This document shows, in pieces, positions 56,770-64,000 of a stretch of 64,000 nt of DNA. The notes beneath the pieces are model-generated. The model was not told the DNA's origin. It saw only the letters and a program-made list of their open reading frames with translations, and did not search any database. Made by a program: the position numbers and the translations under genes. How positions within the stretch are numbered: the first letter of the stretch is position 1; every line of letters starts with the position of its first letter. Source of the DNA: Corynebacterium poyangense (lineage in GTDB: Bacteria; Actinomycetota; Actinomycetes; Mycobacteriales; Mycobacteriaceae); NCBI RefSeq assembly GCF_014522205.1, contig NZ_CP046884.1:62001-126000 (forward strand), given 5' to 3'.

Positions 56770-58287
56770 TTAATCCATGACTGGCATAGTGAATTGCGGA
56801 CCGGCGGATTCATTCTCCGGCCAGCGTGCGGTGACGGTTTTGGTCTTGGTGTAGAAGCGGAAGGAATCTGGTCCATGTTGATTAAGGTCCCCGAACCCGG
56901 AAGCCTTCCATCCGCCGAAGGTGTAATAAGCAATAGGAACTGGGATGGGAACGTTAATACCGACCATGCCGACGTCGACGTTGGTGATGAAGTCACGAGC
57001 GGCACCACCGTCGCGAGTGAAGATAGCGACCCCATTGCCATAACGGTGTTCGCTGGGAAGTTTGATGGCTTCTTCTAGGGTTTCGGCCCGGACCATGGAT
57101 AAGACAGGTCCAAAAATCTCTTCGGTATAAATACTCATGTCGGTAGTGACATGGTCGAAGAAGGAAGGACCGGTGTAGAAGCCTTGAGAAAGGGATTCTC
57201 CTTCGAAGGTGGCGTCGGACATATCTAAGGTGCGGCCATCTATCACCAGGTCAGCGCCATCGTTCACGCCTTCAGTGATGAGACGCTCCACGCGTTCTTT
57301 GGCGTCAGCGGTTACCAGAGCACCATAGTCAGATCTGGGATCTAAGCAGTGTCCCACGTGCAGTTGTGGGATCTTCCGAATTAAAGCTTCGCGGAGTTTC
57401 TCAGCGGTTTCTTTCCCCACCGGTACCACCACCGACAACGCCATACACCGCTCTCCCGCTGAGCCGAAAGCTGCCCCCACCAGGGTGTCTGCAGTGGCTT
57501 CAAGATCAGCATCGGGCAAGACAATGGCATGGTTTTTGGCTCCGCCAAAGCACTGGGATCGTTTTCCGCTTGCTGCACAGCGCTCATAAATGTACTGCGC
57601 AATAGGGGTGGAGCCGACAAACCCGATGGCCTGGATGGTCTCTGAGTCCAATAATGCATCCACGGCTTCTTTGTCGCCGTGCACTACGTTGAGGATCCCT
57701 TCCGGTCCGCCGGCTTCTATAAATAGCTCGGCCAGCCGAACTGGAACGGAGGGGTCTCGCTCAGAAGGTTTCAATATAAAGGCATTACCGGCGGCAATCG
57801 CGGGTCCTGCTTTCCATAGGGGAATCATGGCGGGGAAATTAAACGGCGTTATGCCGGCCACGACACCTAAGGGCTGGCGTAGTGAGTAGGTATCAATTCC
57901 AGGGCCTACCCCAGAGGAATACTCGCCTTTGAGCTGGTGTGGTGCGCCTAGCGCAAATTCCAGCACATCCACTCCGCGTTGGATATCACCCTTGGCGTCT
58001 TCGAATATTTTGCCGTGTTCCAAGGAGAGGGTTCGCGCCAGTTCATCCATGTGTTGATGAATGAGTTGGATCCACGCCATGAGGACCCGAATTCGCTTTT
58101 GTGGATTCTGTTGTGCCCATTTCTTTTGCGCCTTGGCTGCGTTGGCGATGGCGTGGTCCACATCTACCTTGTTGGCGAGGGCTACCTCTGCTTGGGGTGT
58201 GCCCAGAGAGGGATTGAGAACAGGTTGGGTATTCCCCGAGGTGCCGGGGTAATCTGTGCCATCCACGAAGTGTTGAATGGTGCGCAT
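56770..58287 (-). CDS. mmsA: Methylmalonate-semialdehyde dehydrogenase (CoA-acylating) MmsA
   Basis: Converts methylmalonate semialdehyde to propionyl-CoA, CO2 and NADH, the end of valine (or inositol/thymine) breakdown. About 505 residues. The MMSDH subclass is visible in AGITPFNFPAMIPLWKAGPAIAAG, the catalytic cysteine in GSAGERCMALSVVVPVG, and the closing GGWKASGFGDLNQHGPDS. The ATG at 58287 follows GGAGG; the frame from 58362 would add 25 residues with no family match. It shares its upstream region with the acetyltransferase gene at 58509, where an 8+8 bp inverted repeat lies. Confidence 0.93.
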   Translation of the reverse strand: MRTIQHFVDGTDYPGTSGNTQPVLNPSLGTPQAEVALANKVDVDHAIANAAKAQKKWAQQNPQKRIRVLMAWIQLIHQHMDELARTLSLEHGKIFEDAKGDIQRGVDVLEFALGAPHQLKGEYSSGVGPGIDTYSLRQPLGVVAGITPFNFPAMIPLWKAGPAIAAGNAFILKPSERDPSVPVRLAELFIEAGGPEGILNVVHGDKEAVDALLDSETIQAIGFVGSTPIAQYIYERCAASGKRSQCFGGAKNHAIVLPDADLEATADTLVGAAFGSAGERCMALSVVVPVGKETAEKLREALIRKIPQLHVGHCLDPRSDYGALVTADAKERVERLITEGVNDGADLVIDGRTLDMSDATFEGESLSQGFYTGPSFFDHVTTDMSIYTEEIFGPVLSMVRAETLEEAIKLPSEHRYGNGVAIFTRDGGAARDFITNVDVGMVGINVPIPVPIAYYTFGGWKASGFGDLNQHGPDSFRFYTKTKTVTARWPENESAGPQFTMPVMD

Positions 58288-58392
58288 ATAATCCTCCAAA
58301 AATACCGACGTCCGACATGTCCAGGGCATGTTGTCGTCGATTGTTGGTTGTGCGTCGCTCACCCTAGCGAGTCACACTGCCCACCTTAGCTA

Positions 58393-58416
58393 AAATAGTG
58401 ATGCGAAACACTATTT
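58393..58416. promoter_or_regulatory. AAATAGTG-N8-CACTATTT inverted repeat between mmsA and the acetyltransferase gene
   Basis: Perfect 8 bp arms around an 8 bp spacer in the divergent control region, about 105 bp from mmsA and 93 bp from the acetyltransferase start. The symmetry and spacing suit a TetR- or GntR-type dimer. It could tie both sides together. No regulator gene is adjacent, so the protein would be encoded elsewhere. Confidence 0.45.
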
Positions 58417-58508
58417 ATTGGGAATTTCCTGCTTGTTCTCCCCCGGACTGGGGGTATTCTCCGGTAGGCTGTCCCACAACCCTTTTCTAATAACTTTGAG
58501 TAGTCACT

Positions 58509-61223
58509 ATGAATGTAGAAAAATCGCAGCCTGTTGGGGCTGGTAGCGCCCTGGAAAAATCCTCTGCATCGGCTAGGTGGGAAGCTGATGTGATCTTAAA
58601 TGATGGGGGGATTGCTACGTTGCGCTCGGTTGCCCCCGGTGATGGTGAGGCCTTGCGGCGGTTTTATTCCCGCGTATCGGACCGATCTAAGTATCTGCGC
58701 TTCTTTTCTACTCATCCTGAGTTAAGTGATGAAGACCTTGAACGGTGGATGAGCACTGATAGCTATGACAAGGTCACTTTAGTTATGGTTGAGCGCGACA
58801 GTATTATTGCCGTGGCGGGGTATGAAATTGTGCCGGAGTTTCTTCCGGCAAGGGTGGGCGACGTCTCGTTCCTCGTCCAGGACTCCCACCATAGCCGTGG
58901 GGTGGGGAATATCTTATTGGAACACCTCGCCGAAATTGGGCGTGAAGGTGGGGTAGAGCGATTCTTCGCTGAAATGCTGACCCAAAACCGACAAATGGCG
59001 CAGGTGTTTATCCGTGCGGGGTATTCGGCGACGCCAGAATTAGCTGATGGGTTTGTTACCGTGGATTTCACCATTGAACCCAATGTCAAGTCCCGAGAAG
59101 TTATGGAGCGACGGGAAATGCGAGCCGAAGCCAATTCTATTCGGCGGCTGCTCAACCCAGCGTCGGTAGCGGTGATTGGGGAAATTGATGGCGTTCGAGC
59201 GTTAATCCCGTCTTTAGTTACTGGACGCTACCAAGGCCAATTGCATATCGTGACCACTCCCACCAAGGAAACCTCCGTGGCAGAGGGTCTTGATCGACTC
59301 TCGAGTTCAGTGGATTTGGTGTTGGTGGAGCACAACCCAGAGCAACTGGATCAGATTATGGCGGCTGCGGCGCGGAAGAACGCTACTGGTTTGGTGATTT
59401 TTGCGAATAGCCAAAACCCTGGGCTAAGTCATGACCAAGCTAGGGACGTCGTACTTAAAGCCCGTGACTACGGTCTGCGAGCCTTAGGGCCAGCCGCCCT
59501 GGGGTTGATTAATACTGACCCGCAGATGAGTTTGAACGCTACCCCCGCCCCGATGCCACGGCGAGGCAAGGTGGGGTTATTTACTCAATCAGCGGGGGTG
59601 GCAACCTTGGCTCTTTCTCACGCCATTGAGCGCGGCTGTGGCTTAAGTTCCTTTGTGGGAGCTGGGCTTTTTGCCGATGTCACCGGCAACGATGTCATCC
59701 AGTATTGGGGTGATGATGAGAACACCGATATCTGCTTGCTCTCCTTAGACTCTATTGGCAATCCACGGAAATTCTTCCGGGTTTTACATCGTCTGGCTTT
59801 AGAAAAGCACGTGGTTGTCTTTATTCCATCTCGGGCGCTGCAATCTGCTCGTCACTATGGGGAAGCTGAGGGAATGTCCTTGGAGGCTATTGGTCCTCAC
59901 GCTCTTGATGAGGTGATTCGTCAGACGGGTTCGATGGTAGTCACGCGCCGAGACACGATGTATGACATAGCGCAGCTTCTTGCGCGTCAACCCTTGCCCC
60001 GCGGAAATAACGTAGCTGTGGTTTCTAACTCCGCTGGTTTAACTCAACAAATGGCACAATCAGCGCGGCGTTTTGGGTTGGAACCTCATCCTTTTACCGT
60101 GCTAGAAGAGCCGGTTTCGGGGATCGCAGCTCGGATCGAAGAGTGTCTGAACGATGACGGCATTGACGCAGTCTTAGCCACCGTGGTTGAGGTGGGGATA
60201 GAACCTGATGCACCGGTACTCACGGCTGCTGCGGAGCGCCTGGCGGAATTGGCGGCTCGAACCACCGATACCCCAGTGATCGCCTCCTTAGTAGGTTTTG
60301 GGAAACCAGATATTGTCATGCCGGCTGAAGAATCTCAGGGGCAACTACCACTATTTCCCACCTATGCTGATGCCCTAGAAACGCTGGGACTAATTGTTGA
60401 TAATGAGCGACGACGCGCCCAGGCTCGACCCCAGCCAGAAGATGAGATTGGCGAAGGTGCTAAAGAGGATGCCTTAGAGGTGGTGGAGCGTGTACTGGAA
60501 GACTGTCCCGAGGGGAGATGGGCTACTGATACTGAATGCTCCGAGATTCTGGCTGCTTATGGGATTGACATAGTTCCCTGGGTAGCTGTGAATAACCTAG
60601 AGGAGGCAGTGGCAGCCGGAGAGAAACACGGCTGGGATGTGGTACTCAAATGCGTCAGTTCCCTGGCTCGCGGACGATCCGAATGGCCCACGGTGATCCG
60701 CCACATCCGTGATGCGGAAGCCATGGCCGAGGCTTGGCAGACTCTTCAGCTCATGGCGCAGGAACTACAGCTCATATCTCCTGATAGCGATGATTTATCA
60801 GCATTGGAACCCGTGGTTCAAACCACGGTTGCCACCGGTGCGGCGCTCACCGTTCGAGCGGTAGAAGACCCGGTGATTGGGCCGGTAGTCTCCTTGGGTA
60901 TTTCGGGAATAACCAATGACCTACTTGAAGATAAAGCCTGGCGAGTCCCACCTCTACGACGCAGTGACGCCAAAGATATGGTGCTGCAATTATCAGCTGC
61001 CCCGTTGCTTACTGGTTACCGCGGATCCAAACCTTCCCGTTTGGACAGCGTAGAACGAGTGATTATGCAGCTTGCCAGATTAAAAGATGATATTGCCGGC
61101 ATTGTCGAAGTAGAGCTCACCCCAGTTATTGCCGGAGTGGTGAATACTGACATTGTGGGAGCGCGAATGCGAATAGCGCCGCTGAGTGAACATCGAGATC
61201 CATTGGTTCGAAAGATTTCTTGA
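58509..61223 (+). CDS. GNAT acetyltransferase / NDP-forming acyl-CoA synthetase-like fusion (Pat-type)
   Basis: 904 residues. The GNAT domain is N-terminal (about 30-190; GVGNILLEHLAEIGREGG is the acetyl-CoA loop). It is followed by a CoA-binding domain (about 215-340, SVAVIGEIDGVRALIPSL), a succinyl-CoA-ligase-like region (about 345-490, GKVGLFTQSAGVATLALSHA) and an ATP-grasp-like part (about 680-890). Proteins of this family acetylate and inactivate acyl-CoA synthetases and other enzymes. The synthetase part is usually regulatory. The neighbouring acuC gene encodes the likely counterpart deacetylase. Start: ATG at 58509; no strong ribosome site. Confidence 0.85.
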   Translation: MNVEKSQPVGAGSALEKSSASARWEADVILNDGGIATLRSVAPGDGEALRRFYSRVSDRSKYLRFFSTHPELSDEDLERWMSTDSYDKVTLVMVERDSIIAVAGYEIVPEFLPARVGDVSFLVQDSHHSRGVGNILLEHLAEIGREGGVERFFAEMLTQNRQMAQVFIRAGYSATPELADGFVTVDFTIEPNVKSREVMERREMRAEANSIRRLLNPASVAVIGEIDGVRALIPSLVTGRYQGQLHIVTTPTKETSVAEGLDRLSSSVDLVLVEHNPEQLDQIMAAAARKNATGLVIFANSQNPGLSHDQARDVVLKARDYGLRALGPAALGLINTDPQMSLNATPAPMPRRGKVGLFTQSAGVATLALSHAIERGCGLSSFVGAGLFADVTGNDVIQYWGDDENTDICLLSLDSIGNPRKFFRVLHRLALEKHVVVFIPSRALQSARHYGEAEGMSLEAIGPHALDEVIRQTGSMVVTRRDTMYDIAQLLARQPLPRGNNVAVVSNSAGLTQQMAQSARRFGLEPHPFTVLEEPVSGIAARIEECLNDDGIDAVLATVVEVGIEPDAPVLTAAAERLAELAARTTDTPVIASLVGFGKPDIVMPAEESQGQLPLFPTYADALETLGLIVDNERRRAQARPQPEDEIGEGAKEDALEVVERVLEDCPEGRWATDTECSEILAAYGIDIVPWVAVNNLEEAVAAGEKHGWDVVLKCVSSLARGRSEWPTVIRHIRDAEAMAEAWQTLQLMAQELQLISPDSDDLSALEPVVQTTVATGAALTVRAVEDPVIGPVVSLGISGITNDLLEDKAWRVPPLRRSDAKDMVLQLSAAPLLTGYRGSKPSRLDSVERVIMQLARLKDDIAGIVEVELTPVIAGVVNTDIVGARMRIAPLSEHRDPLVRKIS

Positions 61224-61232
61224 TTTAGGGAA

Positions 61233-62444
61233 ATGACCATGAAACCGCTATTAATAAATACCGAAGAAATTCACCATTATCATTTGGGTGACCAGCACCC
61301 CATGGGGCCAGACCGGGTTACCTTAGCGCTGGAGTTGAGTGAGTATCTGGGGTTGTCTGACGCCTTTCGTACTCTTCATCCAGACCCTGCTGATGACCCC
61401 ACGTTGGAGCTTGTACACAGTGCCGAATACTTAGCTGCTACGCGCTCTACTACTCCTCAACCAGAATTTGGAATAGGCACTGATGACAACCCTTTAAACC
61501 CAGGGCTATCTGAGGTAGCTGCTCGGATTTGTGGCGGTGCGTTGGCTGCAACTCAGGAAGTTTGGCAAGGACGCGCACCCCGGGCGGTCAATTTAGCAGG
61601 CGGATTGCATCATGCTTTTCCCAGCTATATGAGCGGATTCTGCATGTACAATGACGCTGCTATCGCTATTGAGTGGCTCTTGCAGTTCGGTGGAGCTCAG
61701 CGCGTTGCCTATATTGATCTCGATGCGCACCACGGCGATGCTGTGGAGAAAGTGTTTTGGGATGACCCCCGAGTGCTCACTATTTCAGTACATGAGTCCG
61801 GACTTTACCTATTCCCTGGCACAGGTTTTGCTCATGAGATAGGCGGTCCGGACGCCGTGGGTACAGTTGTGAACTTGGCTTTACCCAAGGAGTGTGATGA
61901 TGAGGAATGGTTGCAGGGAATTCATGCTCTCATTCCGCCACTATTAAAGAAATTTGCCCCTGAATTAATCATCACCCAGCATGGGGCAGATCCTCATCGG
62001 CATGATCCATTGGCGGATCTTAATATCAGCATGGAGGCTATTGCTCGGGCGTATCACTCTATGGCCACGTGGGCGGAGGAATATGCCGACGGCAAATGGG
62101 TGGCCCTAGGTGGGGGCGGTTACCGTCGAGATTCTGTGGCGCGGGCTTGGGCTAATGTCCTAGCGGCTGTGTCTCACCAGGAGATTGATCCCCACACCCC
62201 GATGCCAGAGAATTGGGCTCATCGGGTAGGCAGCGGAGGATTTGGCGGGAGCGCTCTGCCGTCTGGCTCTTCTCATTCTTCTGAGTCAATTCCGCCGGCA
62301 GCAGCGTTTATGGGTGATCTCACAAAGAACACCGCAGCGGATCGTTTTGACCCCACCCAAATCCACCCCACCCAGCCGCGCTCAGCGCTCATTGCCACGA
62401 GCCGCTCCGTTTTCCCGTATTGGGGTTTGCAACCCTATGGCTAA
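61233..62444 (+). CDS. acuC: AcuC-type histone deacetylase-like hydrolase
   Basis: Zinc-dependent protein deacetylase of the class I HDAC fold, about 403 residues. The signature motifs are AGGLHHAFPSYMSGFCMYND (catalytic His pair), YIDLDAHHGDAVEKVF (zinc ligands), SVHESG, TQHGADPHRHDPLA and the closing GGGGYRRDS. In Bacillus AcuC reverses acetylation of acetyl-CoA synthetase by AcuA. Here it follows the Pat-type gene by 9 bp, so the two form an acetylate/deacetylate pair in one operon. The last 60 residues, Pro/Thr/Ser-rich, are beyond the core. Confidence 0.9.
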   Translation: MTMKPLLINTEEIHHYHLGDQHPMGPDRVTLALELSEYLGLSDAFRTLHPDPADDPTLELVHSAEYLAATRSTTPQPEFGIGTDDNPLNPGLSEVAARICGGALAATQEVWQGRAPRAVNLAGGLHHAFPSYMSGFCMYNDAAIAIEWLLQFGGAQRVAYIDLDAHHGDAVEKVFWDDPRVLTISVHESGLYLFPGTGFAHEIGGPDAVGTVVNLALPKECDDEEWLQGIHALIPPLLKKFAPELIITQHGADPHRHDPLADLNISMEAIARAYHSMATWAEEYADGKWVALGGGGYRRDSVARAWANVLAAVSHQEIDPHTPMPENWAHRVGSGGFGGSALPSGSSHSSESIPPAAAFMGDLTKNTAADRFDPTQIHPTQPRSALIATSRSVFPYWGLQPYG

Positions 62445-62468
62445 GGGGCAAGCTCGGGCTTCCAGCAT

Positions 62469-63236
62469 CTAACGAGGAGGCATTCTCAACGCCCCATCAA
62501 GGCGGATAGTCTGGCCGTTGATGTAATCATTATCAATGATCGATAGCACCAATTTTGCAAATTCTTCGGGTTTCGCCAAGCGGGCTGGGAACGGAACATT
62601 AGCTTCCAGGGCTTTACGGAATTCCTCGGTGATTTGCTTCATCATGGGGGTCGCCACCACGCCAGGGGCAATGGCGTTGACTCTAATCCCCATCGAAGCA
62701 AGATCCCGTGCGGCCGTTATCGAGAGAGCGTGGACTGCTCCTTTGGACGCTGAGTAGGCGGCTTGCCCCACCTGACCTTCAAAAGCTGCCACTGAGGATG
62801 TGTTGATAATGACACCACGTTGCCCATCCTCACCCCAGGGATCAGACTCAGCGATAATTTCTGCTGCGGAGCTGAGAACATGGAAGGTGCCAAGAAGGTT
62901 GATGTTGATGGTGCGGCTAAACAGCTGGGGGTCGTGAGGTCCACGACGGCTCAGAATACGCTGAGAGGGGGCAATTCCGGCACAGTTGACGGCCACCCGC
63001 AGCGGGGCGAGAGAGGCTGCTTGCCGTACGGCTTTGCGGACCGCATCAACGTCGGTGACATCTACGCCTTGATATTCAACCCCTGGGATGGCTTGATCGT
63101 CGAGGGCGTCGAGTGCCTGAGGGAGGTCAATCCCCAGAACTTTGACTCCTTTTTCTTGCAGAGCATGGGCGGTTTCGGCCCCCAATCCTGAGGCTGCGCC
63201 GGTAACAATGGCGGAATAACTATCATTTAGCTGCAT
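62469..63236 (-). CDS. Short-chain dehydrogenase, 3-hydroxyacyl-CoA dehydrogenase type II-like
   Basis: 255 residues with the NAD motif VTGAASGLGAETAHAL, the NCAGIAP turn, the catalytic Ser/Tyr/Lys in INTSSVAAFEGQVGQAAYSASKGAV, and APGVVATPMM. The insert SRTININLLGTFHVLSSAA and NTSSVAAFEGQVGQ resemble the type II 3-hydroxyacyl-CoA dehydrogenases that work on branched-chain acyl-CoA intermediates. It lies 48 bp downstream of the acyl-CoA dehydrogenase on the same strand, forming a beta-oxidation pair. Confidence 0.82.
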   Translation of the reverse strand: MQLNDSYSAIVTGAASGLGAETAHALQEKGVKVLGIDLPQALDALDDQAIPGVEYQGVDVTDVDAVRKAVRQAASLAPLRVAVNCAGIAPSQRILSRRGPHDPQLFSRTININLLGTFHVLSSAAEIIAESDPWGEDGQRGVIINTSSVAAFEGQVGQAAYSASKGAVHALSITAARDLASMGIRVNAIAPGVVATPMMKQITEEFRKALEANVPFPARLAKPEEFAKLVLSIIDNDYINGQTIRLDGALRMPPR

Positions 63237-63284
63237 GAGTTTCCTCTCTTCATAGCTGGTAGATGGAGCAGGTAGTGAGGTAGA

Positions 63285-64000
63285 TTACACGAATGCTGAG
63301 ATTCCGGTCACGGCTCGCCCCACAATCAGAGAATTGATTTCATAGGTGCCCTCATAGGTGTAAAGAATCTCGGTATCCGCCATGAGTTTGGAGAGCTCAT
63401 GTTCGCTAAGAATTCCGTTACCGCCGCCAATATTGCGCCCTGCGGCAGCAGATTCCCTAGCTAAGCGAGTGGTTGTGGCTTTGACCAGCGCAGAATAGGG
63501 CATTTCTAACTGGCCTTCTTCTTGTAAGCGGGCTATCTGCGTCATCATGGATAGCGATGCAGTAGCGTTGCCAAGAATCCTTACCAGGGCTTCCTGAATA
63601 AGCTGAAATTTCGCAAGCGGGCGGCCAAATTGTTGCCTGGTCACGGCGTATTCTCTGGCTCGGTCAAAAATTCCTAGCTGGATTCCAGCGGCTTGCCACC
63701 CCACCCAGGCGCGAGAGCTGCAGAGAAAGTCATTGGTGTTAGCAAAGGTTTCAGCTCCGGGAATGAGATTGTCATGGGGGATGCAGACATTGTCGAAGAT
63801 GATGTCCGCGTTTTGCATTATCCGCAGGCCCATCTTCCGGGAGATCTTCGTGCTCGATACCCCAGTGCGATCCATCTCAACGATAAAGCCTTTAATGGCG
63901 TCATCTGCCAAGTCACGAGCGAAAACAATGGCGAAGTCGGCGAAAGTACCTGCCCCGATCCACCGTTTCGCACCATTAATAATCCACCCGTCGGCAGTCT
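63285..64000 (-). CDS. Acyl-CoA dehydrogenase (5' end outside the window)
   Basis: The frame continues without stop to the right edge (ADGWIINGAKRWIGAGTF at the edge), so the gene begins outside. It is FAD-dependent, with the QFGRPLAKFQLIQEAL segment, the GGGNGILSEHELSKLMADTE motif, and the catalytic-base position in YTYEGTYEINSLI with Glu as in the glutaryl-CoA dehydrogenase group (YEGT). About 239 residues are seen. Oxidises a short or branched acyl-CoA; the partner hydroxyacyl-CoA dehydrogenase is the next gene. Substrate not decided from the visible part. Confidence 0.88.
   Translation of the reverse strand, partial: TADGWIINGAKRWIGAGTFADFAIVFARDLADDAIKGFIVEMDRTGVSSTKISRKMGLRIMQNADIIFDNVCIPHDNLIPGAETFANTNDFLCSSRAWVGWQAAGIQLGIFDRAREYAVTRQQFGRPLAKFQLIQEALVRILGNATASLSMMTQIARLQEEGQLEMPYSALVKATTTRLARESAAAGRNIGGGNGILSEHELSKLMADTEILYTYEGTYEINSLIVGRAVTGISAFV

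Overview
The window looks like a chromosomal segment of a Corynebacterium of moderate GC content. The pointers are a biotin synthase followed by the actinobacterial auxiliary protein BsaP, a BioQ-type operator, a DtxR-type box in front of feoABC, a nan/nag sialic acid cluster of corynebacterial layout, a NrtR/NdnR-type regulator next to nadA, a GT87 mannosyltransferase and a DUF222-HNH protein. I saw no rRNA, tRNA, CRISPR array, insertion sequence or replication origin.

Layout. 1-5 kb: 5' part of nadA (minus) divergent from a Nudix-type NAD regulator, a badly decayed membrane-protein gene, a DadA-like oxidoreductase, an SdpI-like membrane protein and a frameshifted methyltransferase. 5-8 kb: an M20 peptidase divergent from bioB-bsaP, with a perfect BioQ-type palindrome over the bioB promoter. 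7.8-10 kb: a two-component system with a 50-residue secreted peptide gene lying between kinase and regulator, the most unusual item here. 10-15.4 kb: nagA-nagB (minus) divergent from nanA-nanK-nanE (plus) and nanR. Together these take cytoplasmic sialic acid through ManNAc, ManNAc-6-P and GlcNAc-6-P to fructose-6-P, but no sialidase or sialic acid transporter is in the window. 15.4-18.6 kb: GntR regulator and LhgO-type oxidase, then an HNH protein. 18.6-24.4 kb: POT peptide transporter and a beta-glucoside PTS operon (EIIBCA, 6-phospho-beta-glucosidase, BglG/LicT antiterminator). 24.5-27.1 kb: feoA-feoB-feoC with a DtxR-like box between the -35 and -10.

27.2-30.4 kb is an islet (DUF2848 protein, MHS transporter, GntR regulator) bounded by a direct repeat of about 90-104 bp that contains the promoter of the next gene. 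31-36.6 kb: a translationally coupled gabT-gabD-permease operon whose divergent PucR-type regulator is broken by three frameshifts. 51.5-55.8 kb carries a second permease-gabT pair with an intact PucR paralogue. 36.6-41.4 kb: an exonuclease, malic enzyme, a tiny membrane protein and a GntR/UTRA regulator facing two wrecked genes of an aminophosphonate pathway. 41.4-51.5 kb: exported proteins (lipoprotein, two lipases, a small secreted protein), two MFS carriers, TrhO, nucleoside hydrolase and a GT87 enzyme.

55.8-64 kb looks like a branched-chain acyl-CoA/valine module (mmsB, mmsA, type II 3-hydroxyacyl-CoA dehydrogenase, acyl-CoA dehydrogenase). It surrounds a GNAT/acyl-CoA-synthetase fusion and an AcuC-type deacetylase, a plausible acetylation/deacetylation pair for controlling acyl-CoA metabolism. 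At least five genes are clearly broken, so this genome is losing peripheral catabolic functions.
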